Shown: positions 20,801 through 32,800, numbered from the stretch's first letter. The stretch is 64,000 bases of DNA from Triplophysa rosa (GCF_024868665.1 NC_079898.1:24475191-24539190); one strand, 5' to 3'. Numbers and translations are program-made. The notes: generated from the letters alone by a model not told the origin.

Positions 20801-21618
20801 AAAGCAAAGTATACAAGGAGAGCATGGAGTTGCCTTCAAATGTCTGGCTGTTAAATCTGAATTTTATCATTCAGGTAGATAACTAAATGTCCACAGTTGA
20901 TCTAAGATTAGGATTTTAACACACACCTTTGAAAGAGTAAGAAATCCATCCGACTTGAGCACATCATTGGCGTGTCGATCCATAAAAGCACAGCAGGCCT
21001 CAGTCAGCCCGCTCAGACAATAAAGACTAGCCACATCGAAAACCAGACACACATTTCGCGTGCTCAATAAAGTGCGGAGGAACTCGCAGATGGAGGCCTC
21101 TAGTGGTTGAAGATCATAGCGATGCGCCAGTCCCAGAAAATCCAGCAGAGTCTCTTCTCTGGCTTCGCTCAAGGTGGCTCGGCCCGTGTACAGGTACCGC
21201 AACAACATGGAAAAAGCCTCAGGATGTGTTTCCTCTAACCGAACCTCAGCCTGGGGCATGGACTCTTTCAGCCCCCCATATAGCAAAGCTCTGAAGAGGA
21301 AAAGTTGGAAAGAGAGACAAAAAAAGCAGTTTGGGTTAAAATGAAGTTTCAACAGGATTGGAGAAGCCCATTGTTACTGAGATTGAGAAACAAATAAACA
21401 AATTCTAATTGAAAAGAAGATATCAGTAGTAACCTAAAATACTGGCAGCGGGCCGCTAGAATGACTCTGTGTGCGGGAAAGCGCTTCTCTTCCACTATGA
21501 AGGTGACATCGCTGTACTCTTCACCAGGAACTAAAGCACCCAGCTGCTCTGACAGCAGGTGCAGGTGGTCGATCTCAGCTGCAGAGCTCACAGGCCGCAG
21601 AGGATGACCGTCACTCAT
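17897..21618 (-). CDS. btbd9: BTBD9, BTB/POZ and BACK domain protein, complete (10 coding exons, 608 aa)
   Basis: Coding exons on the minus strand: 21618-21434, 21290-20927, 20451-20184, 20054-19832, 19741-19622, 19537-19428, 18794-18605, 18523-18416, 18334-18256 and 18076-17897. All introns are GT-AG, and the lengths sum to 1,827 nt, an exact open frame of 608 codons plus stop (human is about 612). The product starts MSDGHPLRP. The BTB domain is at about residues 38-105 (DVTFIVEEKRFPAHRVILAA), followed by BACK. Two related F5/8-type discoidin-like domains come next (LDHGFSRHPI and YDWDSGYTCHQLGSGAIV mark their starts; LLLWDKDSRSYSYY and LLLWDCDDRSYSYY are the paired cores). BTBD9 is thought to act as a cullin-3 adaptor and is linked in humans to restless legs syndrome. 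The C-terminal tail is short and Ser-rich, ending SSSSSHT. The acceptor at about 21,637, just upstream of the ATG, implies a non-coding 5' exon further right. Confidence 0.96.
20580..20792. repeat. inverted-repeat MITE (family B, copy 2)
   Basis: It begins AAAGGGATACTTCACCCAAA and ends TTTTGGGTGAACTGTCCC. It is a shorter version of the family seen at 3,545, and lies in intron 2 of btbd9 (between the exons at 20,451 and 20,927). Confidence 0.85.
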
Positions 21619-21699
21619 GACCACAGCAGGAGGACACCTGAGGCACATGACATTCTCATCAATGATGAACAGCCCAAGGAGCATTTTTTGAACATTGAT

Positions 21700-21870
21700 G
21701 TTATGTTGATGGCTATTTCTGGGGTGTTTTGAAAAATTAACCAGGATTTTATTATAGTAAAAGTCACCATAGGTTGACAACAAAATGGTTAAACTATGGT
21801 AACTGTATAGTAAGTTCAATAGTTGCATTATAGTTACTGTAGTAAATCCAAGACTAATTTTCTCACGAGT
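21700..21870. repeat. short ACTATAGT-type palindromic repeat
   Basis: Repeated and inverted blocks such as AACTATGGTAACTGTATAGT, TTATAGTTACTGTAGTAAA and TTATTATAGTAAAAGTCACC resemble the segment at 48,370-48,500. It is a short fish repeat with no coding content, upstream of the btbd9 ATG in a 5' intron. Confidence 0.45.
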
Positions 21871-23060
21871 TTGCATTCTGTTAGATAAACATATAGAAAA
21901 TCCTTTAATCTAGGCACCTGGTTTCCAATAAGAATTATTATCATCATTATGAATAATCATCATGTCAATCACATAATCAACACTAACATAAACGTTAATC
22001 ATAAGATGATTTGTAGGAAATAAAGCATTAATACTTATATAAATAATGTTATTTGTAAGCTACAAGATAATGACAACTGACATATGTACCATCAGTCATA
22101 AATCACCACTCACCGACAGAAGTTAGTTAGATGAAACTCGTCTCCACCTAAAGCAGTCTGATCTGGCCACGAGGATATTTTGACTACAGTGGATCACAGG
22201 ATATAAAGAAATATGTTACAGACGAATGTACATGCCGAAAACTCCATGTATTCCACTGTAAAACAGATACCGGATGTTTTGGAAAGTACCCGGAAATGTG
22301 TGAACGTCACAGCGCCTCTAGTGGACAGAGCTTGTTACTGTCCTAGTCATCCAGGATAAAATTGCCGAATACTACAAAATGTAATCTCGGGAAGTCTTTT
22401 GTCATATTGAATGCATTTATATTGAAATGTATAGTACAGTTGTCTTAAATGCGTTACAACGTATTTTACTTATTTCCTTGTCAATCTACCACCTGATATT
22501 GCTCGTTTATTTCGGCGCTTTAAACGAAATTTATTCCCGCGCTTCCAGTTGAAATTAGTGAATGCTTCACGCTCATTGCACAACACTAAAAACAAAGGGC
22601 TGTTTCTTACACAGCAACATTTTTGACCAACCCTATTTTGCATTCATGCTTACGTTTTTATACCCAACGTCCACGCTTTCTGCTTACTGTGCATTTTATT
22701 TTCTTAGTTGAACCCTATTAGTAAGCTGTATGTTGAGCCGTTGTATTGACTTTTGAATAAGCTATTCACAAAAAGTGTGCTTTATTACGCTGTTCATTAC
22801 ACCGACACGGATACACTTCGTTTTCCGCATTCCGCTCCACCGCGCGCAAACCGCACTTGAGCGCGAGCGCTGTTGGTATTTGGCTGCTCACGAACTCCGG
22901 CGCATGTGAGATATACTGTATAGGCTTATGTATAACTGACAGTTCACACATTTCTATTTTATCATGTCTATACTTGATACTTGAATCTACATAGGCAACA
23001 TTCCGAAACCTTTTTATCATAAAACAAAATCTGAGTTAAGTGCTCAAAAATTACTCAACA
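21871..23060. other. btbd9 5' flank and glo1 3' flank
   Basis: The region should hold the btbd9 5' non-coding exon and promoter (a GC-richer, CpG-bearing patch lies at 22,140-22,320), but I could not fix them. The interval to 23,060 is otherwise AT-rich and holds no recognised gene. The 84-residue minus-strand frame at 22,766-23,020 looks random. Confidence 0.4.
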
Positions 23061-23061
23061 T

Positions 23062-23287
23062 AAACACTTTATTTTGTATGTAAACAAATAAGTATAATTA
23101 CAAAGAAGGCATTCAAAAGTGTTGAATTCACAAAAACACATTCTCATATTTCAGCCCTAGACAGGGTTTTCTGTCTACCTTTCCATACTATGTTGTCAAC
23201 AGAGCAATTATCCTTTCTGAAAAACCAACTGTCGTCAATTTATTATAACTATAGTTTTATGTTTAGGTCACAGCATTAGAACAGTCT
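23062..23287 (-). terminator. glo1: 3' UTR and candidate poly(A) signal of glo1
   Basis: ACAAAATAAAGTGT on the minus strand at about 23,066-23,079 carries AATAAA about 215 bases after the stop codon, with GT-rich DNA beyond. Confidence 0.5.
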
Positions 23288-26200
23288 TTAAGATGTGATG
23301 GGCACCATGCCGTTGGGGCTGAGAATCTCTATCCAATAACCATCAGGATCCTGAATAAAGGCCAGGCCTTTCATTTTACCTGCAGGACAGAAAGCCAACA
23401 TAATAAGCAACATAGTTGTTGACTTTAAAGAGTTGTCTGAACTGCTCATTTTTTATTGTGGACATTATGCTTTGTGATATGTTCTGCAGATTTTGGCTAA
23501 TACAAAAAATGATCCAACACACAATAAACTGCCCATCGAGCATCAGTAATATACTATTTTAAATGCAGCCACAGTAAACATACACAAATTTGTACTTCCA
23601 GTACAACTAAGTTAGTTTTAGCTAATTATTTTTGGTCTAGAAGCATTGTGTAATTAAATATAATAACAATCACATAAAGTATGATTATATGGAAACAGAA
23701 ATTACCATCATCAGGTTTCTTTACAAAGGTCACTCCCTGCTCTTCAAACAGCTTGCAAGCAGCATAGACATCTGGCACAGCAATTCCAATGTGGCCTATA
23801 ACAAAAATGCATTTCATTAAATCTGTTTATTTTCATTCTAAAAATGTCTCTATGTAGGGCTTGGCCGTATACTAAATATACACTTTATTGAATATATCAG
23901 TTTTTGATTTTTTTTATACAAGTATGAAAATTATTGAAAAATGTCTCACTGATGATAATTCACTGAAATTATCACTGTCATTTTAGTGCAGTGTTCATCA
24001 TTAAAACAATTAAAATGATTCAATATTTGCCTGAATTCTTCTTGTGTTCACTTTATGGAAAGACATGTATCATCAAATACACCTTGATTATATGCAAACT
24101 AGATTTTTATTTTGTTTTAGTTCCTAAAATTATTTAAATCTACTTTGCATCCGTTGCAACAATGGTTGGTCGAACTGATGGTTCCTCTAATTTAAAAAGC
24201 ATGTTTTATACCATTTATAACAGCTCAAAGTCAAGACATGACTTTTTAAAGAGAGCACCGGCTCTGCTCATGCTGTATTTACCGAAGCCTCGTGGATCTG
24301 AGTTGCCGTGGTGGTAAGTCTGGCTGTCATCTGTCTCTGAGCCCCAGTTACTGATGAAGAAAGAAAAGACAAATGACATTAACAGAAACACATAAAAACA
24401 GATTTGCGAACTAGACCAAAATATTTCACTGAGCATGGTACAGCTGTGTGTTCTTGGAGTTGATGCATTCTCTTACTGGGTGAGCTCTATAGTGCCTCGA
24501 CGAGAGAACGTCCAAGCTGTCCTCTCCTTCACATCAGCCGGGACTTCTTTCTTGTCCTCATAACCCAAGAAGTACAGGGTGAATCGCATGGCAGGAAAAT
24601 CAATCTTCTGCAGCAACCTACAACAACGCATTCTCATGTTTGTCGAGAATTTCAAGTATCTGCAATGCTCCTTAAAGTGAGCTACTTAAAAAGGGAAAAA
24701 AGTCTATCTATTAAACTCAAGCACTCACGTCATTCCGAGGATGCGTGTGTAGAAGTCCAGGGATTTCACAGGATCCTTAACCCGCAACATTGTCTGCTGC
24801 ATCATGAAGTCCTACAGCAGAGGGAAGGGGAACTTTTAGTTAGAAAATAATTTCAACAGTGCTGAACTGTGCCATCATTTAAACTTACATTTACTTTTAT
24901 CCAAAGCGACTTACAAATGAGGTAAACAATAGAAGCAATTGGAACAACATAAGGACAACAAAAGCATAAGTGCAGTAAAACTGGTCTCATATAGCCTACC
25001 ACAGTATACAAAGCTAAGGATTGTTTTTTTTTCTTAAACAGAAAAGTTTATGATTCTTAGTTATGATGCAAAATGAGAAGAATTGTATCACATGTAAACA
25101 AATTTGTGATAAAATCCTTTGTACAAAATTTCATATTTTCTTGCTTGTATTGAAACACGCCAGTTGCTGAACGAGGATCACCAGACTTGTGAAAGCCATG
25201 CTAGTTTGACTGCATTACCAAATTTGTTGCGATCTCAAATTAAAAAAATCAAAAGTCATGCACCCTTACACAGTAGATATATTCCTGTAGTTCAATTCAC
25301 CGAATCAAACCGAAAACCGTGACCACAGAACCGTAATAGAACCGAACCATGGATTTTGTGAACCGTTCCACCCCTATTCAATTGGTAAAGCTTTGTGTTG
25401 GCACCACAAAGGTTGAGGGTTCATTCAATGCCCCAGGAACACAGAAACTGAAAAGTAGTAAGGTATACTTTGAATGCACGTCATTGTATAAAAGCAATTG
25501 CCAAATGCATAATGTTCAAATCACTTAAATGTGACTGTATTACAATTCAGATCTGAATGATTTTGGAAACCCTGAAATAGTAAATTAATGCTTTCAATAC
25601 AGTTTCAAACATCTGTCAGGCTGTACATGATCTAGGATATCTCACACAGAGGTATTAAGATTTATAAACAGTAATAAACTGAAATCTCTCCTATACCTTT
25701 ACAGATGTGTGTGTGTATAACATATAGGCCAATAACATCAATCACAGTTCCTACTGTCACAGTAGGTGTCACACATTCTCCAGTATCGACTGTCATAACA
25801 GAAAAAGCACTTCTGCACACTTTTTAAATGATTTTTACCATGTTACCAGCCGTGAAATAAAAGGCAAAAGTTCACATGTATCATCTACTTTTGATATATC
25901 AAGTGACACTCAATGAGTCCCAGGTCAACAAAATGTCAAGGGCCATTCTAACAACTAGCAATCTAAGTTACAACACACGTAACATTTCACGTTATGTTTT
26001 CCTCAAAATGACTCGGCAATACAAACAAAAAACTTCTAAACAAATTGCATTAACTAAGATACGCAGGGAAAGCTAAAGGATTTCTATAAAATCGCATTTA
26101 TATGAGTGAAATGTGATTGATCATAACGCCTACAGTAGCGTGAGTTATGGAGCAGAAATACCGATAAACTTCATATCTGAGTTCGACTTCGTGCGGCGCT

Positions 26201-26454
26201 GTGCAGACTTGTCGGCATAGGGCAACAAAGTACCGCGAGACGGTTTAGAAAGCATCGCATTCCAATCCCTCTCGCGGTACCTTGATGTCATACGTCGATC
26301 GGTTTGCGAGACGCCACCGTCTCTGCGTTCGATTGACAGGCCTCGCCCTTTTCCCAAATTATTGCGCTCAAATGAATCGTCTTACTTTAGTAATGGGGTT
26401 TCCGTCTTTACACGCCGCGGTAGCCGCTTCGTCCGTCAGCCCTTGGTCAGACAT
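23288..26454 (-). CDS. glo1: glyoxalase I (lactoylglutathione lyase), complete (6 exons, 180 aa)
   Basis: GLO1 converts the hemithioacetal of methylglyoxal and glutathione to S-lactoylglutathione in the cytosol. Minus-strand exons: 26454-26386, 24811-24729, 24617-24477, 24350-24283, 23795-23706 and 23379-23288, all GT-AG, totalling 543 nt (180 codons plus stop; human has 184). The start reads [11 protein letters not shown]. The zinc and active-site positions known from the human enzyme are all visible: Gln in MMQQTMLRV, Glu in TIELTHNWG, His in [11 protein letters not shown] and Glu in DGYWIEIL. The glutathione-contact region NSDPRGFG is intact. Intron 1 is large (1.57 kb) and holds a SINE. 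The upstream region 26,140-26,580 is CpG-rich. In human GLO1 is the next gene after BTBD9 on the same strand, exactly as here. Confidence 0.97.
24880..24935. repeat. SINE tail fragment
   Basis: ACATTTACTTTTATCCAAAG with CGACTTACAAATGAGG is the conserved tail shared by many fish tRNA-derived SINEs. Only the tail is present, inside glo1 intron 1. Confidence 0.6.
25376..25515 (+). repeat. tRNA-derived SINE (HE1-like), degenerate
   Basis: TTGGTAAAGCTTTGTGTTGG, then GGTTGAGGGTTCATTCAATG (a decayed B box), and finally AAAAGCAATTGCCAAATGCA, the usual 3' tail of such fish SINEs. It lies in glo1 intron 1. The family name is from memory. Confidence 0.6.
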
Positions 26455-26600
26455 TTTGCGGTGTGATTCGGCCAGGTGATCACGAGAGCCGACGGCTGAA
26501 TTTCTGACGGAAAGACACAACGAAGGGGCGTGGTCACGCGAGCTGCGTCAGCGACGTGACGACAGTATGGGCACGGTCATAGAAGTAGTTCTTCATATCT
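26455..26600 (-). promoter_or_regulatory. glo1: glo1 promoter and 5' UTR region
   Basis: The stretch just upstream of the glo1 ATG is CpG-rich (GTGGTCACGCGAGC, GTCAGCGACGTGACGAC, the latter with a CRE-like GTGACG core) compared with the AT-rich surroundings. The transcription start is not resolved. Confidence 0.45.
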
Positions 26601-28040
26601 TCAGCCAGATGGCGCGCTAAAGCTAAACTCAAAGTTGTTTTAGTCTAAATACATTTACATGACCAACGTTTAAAGTTACTTGTACATTTTCATAGTGTAC
26701 AAATTCAGTTCTAGAAATGTAGAAGCTTAGAAATGTGAATGCAATCTCTTTAGCAGCGGATAGTCTGAAATTTGCAGGACCAAAGATAAAGGGGTCCAGC
26801 ATTTTGGATTAGTTCCCTAGGAATTAACTATGGTTTACCTATAATAATAACAGTGTTTTGTTTAGTTTTATTTGCAGTAAAACCAAATTCACCTTCTTCT
26901 TCACTTTGACGTAGCCACTCCCACAAGACTCCTTAAATGTCAGGCCTCCTGACTTCATCTAGATGAGGTCAGGATGTCTGGCCGCCAGTTTAAGAAACAT
27001 TATCAAATAAGAGAATGAGGTAAGCAGAAACCCTGAAGCATGACCTGACGAAGTAAACCCCTTTATTAAATCGCTGTGGCTTTATGTGGCTTGTTGCTTT
27101 TATAAAACAACATTGCAACAATATAATAACATAATATTTTTATGAAGTTTTGCGGTTCTTTGTTTCAACTGTAGGTTGTTTGTGGTTGATTAAAAAATAC
27201 AGTAACTGCCAATTTAGGAATTTTTCAAAACTACTTGGCATTAATAAAAAGAAACGAACTAGAGAAAAGTCATGTAGGGAAGGTGATAGATGTAGTGGAT
27301 TTAACATACCCCAAATGGTGAAAAAAGGCTTTTAATGTCAACCATGCCATTAATTTGACTTAATCTCAATTTAATCGAGAGACTACATTGGTACTCTCAT
27401 AAACTCATTTGTCACATCCAGAACTGATAAGAGTTGTACTGTTAAAAACCCCATTGTGATTAAAACGCACATCTTTTCCCTTATGTACTGTATATCAATA
27501 AAAAAATTGCAGTCTTGATAAAATGTTAATGTTTGTTTTATTTGTCAAAAAGTTGCTTTTACTCAAACGTGCTCGTTTTGCTTCATTTGGCTAGCAAATT
27601 CTTCATTCTGTTTCACTTTACTCTGTAGCAGCAAGTCACAACACCGGTTCTATGATAAGCTTTAGCCTTGGAAAAGAGACATAACGTTGCATTGTTTTGC
27701 CATTTACGGACTTGTTTATTATTCATATAAAAATCCTATAAGACCTCAAGCTGATCCCTAGAAAACGTCACTTTGTTCTTCCTTTTAATTTTTTTAACAG
27801 ATTTTGAACTGAAAAGATCAAACTTAGCCACTAACACAGTCACTCGTCGCACCCTTGTTGTCTTTTGTTGCCTGACTGACTACACCTAAATATCTGACAA
27901 AAAGAAAAAAATATTTTTAAAAGAAATTACAAAAATTACATTGTCATTCCTTTCTGGTATCTCTTCTTCTGTCATGACAAATCCTCCTTTTGTGCAATGA
28001 GATTCAGCAATACAAAAGGACTAGAAAGATTTTGGCAATA
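26601..28040. other. intergenic between glo1 and the zinc-finger gene
   Basis: AT-rich, with no exon, RNA or bounded repeat recognised. This gap is where two synteny blocks appear to meet (see findings). Confidence 0.45.
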
Positions 28041-28043
28041 CAT

Positions 28044-28049
28044 TTTATT
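28044..28049 (-). terminator. AATAAA signal just after the zinc-finger stop codon
   Basis: The minus strand has AATAAA only about 25 bases past the TGA of the zinc-finger gene, which would give a very short 3' UTR. Another AATAAA-like site lies further down at about 27,540. Confidence 0.4.
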
Positions 28050-28074
28050 CTGTATGCATAAATGGCATCACACG

Positions 28075-28893
28075 TCACTCTTTGCCCGAGTGCAGTTTAT
28101 TGTGCATAAACAGTGAGTATTTATAACGAAACACCTTTCCACATTGTGAACAGGTGAAAGGTTTCTCTCCCGTGTGAATTCGTGTGTGTTTCTCAAGTGT
28201 ATACAAGCGTGCAAAGCCATGTCCACACAGAGAACAAACGAATGCTTTTTCTAATGAGTGACAGTCATTTTCATGTCTAAGAAGAATGCCTTCATTGAAA
28301 AATCTTTTCTCACAGACCGAGCAGGCGTACGGCCGTTCTCCGCTGTGTTTCCACATATGATTTTGAAGTGATTTTGAGCAACCAAATTTCATCCCACACT
28401 GTTCGCAAACAAAGGGCTTGGGTCTCAGTCGATTCTCACCTGTGTGGATTTTAACGTGCAACTTGAGGTGGTCTGAACGTCGGAAAGCCTTGCCACAGAA
28501 TTTACAGCAGTATGGACTCTCACCTGTGTGTATTCGCATGTGAGACACCAGGTTTGCTCTGCGGCAATACTCAATGCCGCACAGCTTACACCTGAATTTT
28601 TTTGTTTTGCTGCTGCTGGAAGGCTGAGAAATGAAAAGTTTGGCATCAGGATTTGAAGGAGTTTTATCTGACAGGTGATTAGATTTCTTTTCATATTTCA
28701 GTCTACAGCAAAAGCCCTTGACTGCCTCCTCCACTGGGCTCAGTAGCAAGATTTCTACACTCTTTTTGGCAGGACATGGCCCCTCCTCGCTTGACTCTGA
28801 CCCTGGAACTCCCACAGAAGACTCCTGAAGCGTCAAACGTGATGATTTGTCTGGTCCATAATCTAGCTCCTTCTTTCTAGTCACAGACTTCAT
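28075..28893 (-). CDS. six-finger C2H2 zinc-finger protein (272 aa), unnamed
   Basis: The last exon starts at about 28,926 (acceptor TTTTTTAG) and is open from the ATG at 28,893 to the stop at 28,075. Residues 1-99 are a linker-like region without KRAB, BTB or SCAN. From about residue 100 there are six C2H2 fingers (FRCKLCGIEYC, YCCKFCGKAFR, FVCEQCGMKFG, YACSVCEKRFF, FVCSLCGHGFA, FTCSQCGKVFR), most joined by HTGE-type linkers, so sequence-specific nuclear DNA binding is expected. Finger 4 is irregular: its last His pair is spaced H-x5-H (RHENDCH). Finger 2 to 3 has a longer linker. I chose the ATG at 28,893 because the upstream exon (about 29,317-29,440) joins out of frame; frame-compatible reading upstream meets TGA. 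Orthology is unknown. It is not ZBTB8A, which carries a BTB domain. Confidence 0.8.
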   Translation of the reverse strand: MKSVTRKKELDYGPDKSSRLTLQESSVGVPGSESSEEGPCPAKKSVEILLLSPVEEAVKGFCCRLKYEKKSNHLSDKTPSNPDAKLFISQPSSSSKTKKFRCKLCGIEYCRRANLVSHMRIHTGESPYCCKFCGKAFRRSDHLKLHVKIHTGENRLRPKPFVCEQCGMKFGCSKSLQNHMWKHSGERPYACSVCEKRFFNEGILLRHENDCHSLEKAFVCSLCGHGFARLYTLEKHTRIHTGEKPFTCSQCGKVFRYKYSLFMHNKLHSGKE

Positions 28894-29316
28894 ATCAGTA
28901 AGGTCAGGATGCACAGATTTCAGCTAAAAAACAGCCATCAGAGCGTTAACTAACAGTAAGCAATGAGAGGCTGTACATTTTACCACATACCTTAGAAGGG
29001 GTGTTCTTAAACCTAACTCAAAGCAGAGTAACGTTACCTAAAATCCTTTTTACTCATGGTAACTTTCATTTAACATATGGCTTTCAGTGGCTTCTTGCTT
29101 TTTAAAACCGCATCACAGCAATATGCTAAGAGTTCATTCCAACATTGAGAACTTAAATATTATCACTTTTACCATTGTTAATGTAGGAATTTACACAGAT
29201 TTTAATCTAAAATTATGCTAAAGAGTTTATTACGGCTATTTGTGTACTAAAGCCCTTTGGAGCTAAAGATACTAACGTTAGTTAGAAACTAGGGAACAGA
29301 AAAGTTAAGTACTTAC

Positions 29317-29440
29317 AAGGCATCAATATTCACTTTTGTCCAAAACGGTTTTTATTTCAGCAACTTTCTTTACACTTTCTTGAGCTTTATTTCAAGGTTA
29401 GCGCAACATTCGACGTGAGCGAAGACTGATGTTGCCATTT
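29317..29440 (-). promoter_or_regulatory. probable 5' non-coding exon of the zinc-finger gene and shared divergent promoter
   Basis: A consensus donor (GTAAGT) at 29,311-29,316 ends a likely first exon. It contains an ATG two codons from its end that, once spliced, would make a nine-codon upstream frame ending TGA. The 380 bases between here and the zbtb8os ATG form a head-to-head promoter interval with several CpGs (CGACGTGAGCG, GTTACGTGTTCGG). Confidence 0.5.
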
Positions 29441-29822
29441 CCTGCGTGCACCGGAAATTATGATACCAAAATAAAAATAGTAACGTTTTTTAAAGTTTGC
29501 TTAAGCGAAATACTATTTCCGTTACAGTCTGATTTCAGTTCGAGTGTCCGTCAGAAGTTTCTAAACATTTAATATTTAAACATTCTCAAATTCAAACATT
29601 TTAACTTGCTTAAGAAATATACGTTGCGCGTGAGCGTTCATTTTGCATTAACGTTACGTGTTCGGGCACTGTAAGCATGCACATATCTATGGTCGTAAGT
29701 AAGGGACTTTTATTTTGAAATGCCCTAGACTGCTACCTACACTAGCATCAAAAAAGTGCGCTACAGCATGTTGTCGGTGCGAAAATAGCGTTCAAGCTTA
29801 AAGAATCGCTCACGTCGAAATA

Positions 29823-32800
29823 ATGGATGACCGCGAACTGGACCTCACTGAGGCGCAAAAAGCAGTAAAATCAAAATATCCTCCAATCACCAAGAAATAC
29901 GAGTGTAAGTGGAATCAAACTCTGTCTGTTCCGCATGTGTCATGTAAATCCAGCAATAACAAACACGAACGAAACTTTAACTCGATTTACGTAAAAGTTT
30001 TGTTATAGACACTACATGTAGATAAGTAGAAGATTGTGGAGGAGTTTGACGATTCACTTAAAGCAGCATTTATTTATTTTAATATATACGTTTGTTGGGG
30101 AATTGTCATGTGAGCTCTCATATTCTGCTCGTTACGATTCACCAGGTCACGTGACACACGTTTCCGGGTTACGTTAGCACGACCAGGACCAGCCAAAGTC
30201 CCTCGCGAGGCTAAATTCATGAGATTATTAATATAGTAGTAAATAAATAGTAAAGCAGTGGTACTGCTGCTGTAATTATTAATCATATTCTTTAAAAACA
30301 CTAAATTACTAAAGCAAATAGTCAAAGTAATCTGGTTATTTTATGTTGAACTTTTCTAGATGTTTGCACACATTTGTTATGAAGTTTTATTAGAAAGAAA
30401 GTATTCCTCTAATAAAGTACAAGAAAATACAAACTGAATAGTGCTTTTCTAATGTGTGACTGTCCACTGTCACAGTTTGCAGTTTATTTCATTTGACATT
30501 TATTTTATTGCCTTTTTTATTGCTGTTTTGTCTAGTTTTATAGAGTGTGACTTAACATCATGTCATGCTTTGTGTGATTTAGATCTCGACCACACAGCAG
30601 ATGTCCAGTAAGTATGTGTTGACTTCTCGTGTACTGTCTCCTGTGGTGGTTAATGATAAAATATTGTCTAAATGTGTTTTTCCTGTTTACTACTGCAGGA
30701 TTCACTCATGGGGTGATTCACTGGAGGAAGCGTTCGAGCAGTGTGCTATGGGCATGTTTGGCTACATGACGGATACAGAAACTGTGCAACCCATTGATAC
30801 CCTGGAAGTGGAGTCAGAGGGTGAGAGAGAAAATGACACGCATTTAAACCATATTTACACAATTTACCTGAATTCTATTTAAATAAGTCCAATTTAAACA
30901 GCCTGGTGGAAACTCGGATTAAATAAGAAAGATGTTGTCGTGGACCTTTTTTGACAGCTGGGAAAGGCACTTGCTTTCATCTTTGTGGGCATGCTCTGTG
31001 ACCTGTAATTTCATAGTTAAATACACCACTGTAATAATTTGTCTCAACATTTCCTGGACTTGTGAGGACCAAAATAGGGATAAGAAAAAAAAGTATTTTA
31101 TTTTTAGATTAATTGTACCTTTAAAGCTTCTGTATGGTTTGGGGCTTATCTTCCCTACGGTAACCCTGTACAGATGTAAGGCTGGCTGAACAAATTCTAG
31201 GAGTTTAAATCATTTAAAGGGATGATTAACCCAAAAATGAAAATGCTGTCATCTCCCATTTACTGCCGTAGTAGGGAAAATGAATACTGTGGGAGTCAGT
31301 GGGGGATGAGATCTGTTTGGTTACTGATATTCTTCCAAATCTTTATTTGTGTTAAACCGAACAAAGAAATGTATACAATCTCATTCTGAGGGTGAGTTAA
31401 CGAGGACAGAATTTTCATTTTTGGGTTAACTATCCCTTTAACAAATGACAATAACGAATAAATGAAAAATGATACAAAAAGTTTAAGCAGTAATATTTTT
31501 TTTAGCTTTAAAGACCAGACAAAATATTTTTATGTAGTTTCAAGATGATAAATTCTAAATCTTGGAATAAGCCCATTAAATGCTTGTTAAATGAGTCCCT
31601 GTCTGATGAGGATATCAAGATGTATAGATACGTACAGTATATAAACAGTTAATACATAACACAGGAGAGTGTTTTTCTTCTCAGGAGAGGATCTTGAGTC
31701 TCTTCTCTTTCATTTTTTGGATGACTGGCTTTTTAAGTTCAGCGCTGATATCTTCTTCATTCCAAGGGTGATGCACGCACACAGACAGAGAGTCATTCTT
31801 TTTATTTCCTATCGCATGACTCCAGGGATTTATCAAGCTGATTCTCTATCCTACAGGAAGTGAAGGTCTTGCACATAGACCGAATGCGCTACAGAATTCG
31901 CTCTATAGGGTAAGTGGTAAACTCGTTTAAAAAATCAATCATAACGTGATGTGGTAATAATTTGCACAAAGTGTCAGGGAAAAGGAAAGGCGTTGGATAA
32001 ACAATGGCATATTTCCTGTATAGCTCCAGAAACCTTAGTAAAGGTTTTCCTGTCCAACACTAAAATACTCTAACCTTCATTCTGCCTTCAAATAATCTGC
32101 CTTCAACAATCTGTATAAATTCATATTACATTTTGTCAAAACATCAAAGCAAATTTTTAATTGTTTTAAGCCAAATATGATCCAGGGAAGAAATACTTCA
32201 TTCTTCAAATTCATTGCATAGCCGGACTGAAAGCTCATTCAAATTTGAGTAGCAATGCAGATCACTGCCAGCAAATAGAACAATACTGTTATTTTTCATC
32301 TGTTCTTTTGATTAATGAATAAATTCATTTCAGTCAATAGACCGGTCTGATGCAGCTCTACAAATATGATCTTACACCTCATTCGCGAGGTATTATTGAG
32401 ATAAGATAACTAGATTCCTTCAAATGAAACTCTCTGATATTGTGGCTATAAACTTACTCTGGCCATCAGAACAAAACAAACATCAGAACAGAACAAGCTT
32501 TCACTTTGACTTGTTTTCCATAGAAGAGGCCCAGCCTGGCTGTTCTAGTGCCCATTTAAGGGTGTAGTCGGGAATTTCTGGTAACTGGGTGCCTGCGCTG
32601 GTTAATGTGTTCACTTGTGAAATGTTAATATTGGCATTTACGCCAGACAGAAAATAGTGCGAAAGTATGTGCATCAAAGAGAGATATTTCACACCCTTTA
32701 GAATGGACTGGCATGATTTTTGTGATCTTTTCTTAAACTGATTTGCACTGTAAAGGGAGGAAAATGTGATACTGACTCTTGTTTTCCATGTCAAATTTCC

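Noticed and set aside
29823..30008. Reading zbtb8os exon 1 as a stand-alone 61-residue gene
   Set aside because: A strong GTAAGT donor at 29,905 and phase-matched following exons give the full archease protein; the rest of the frame is intron.
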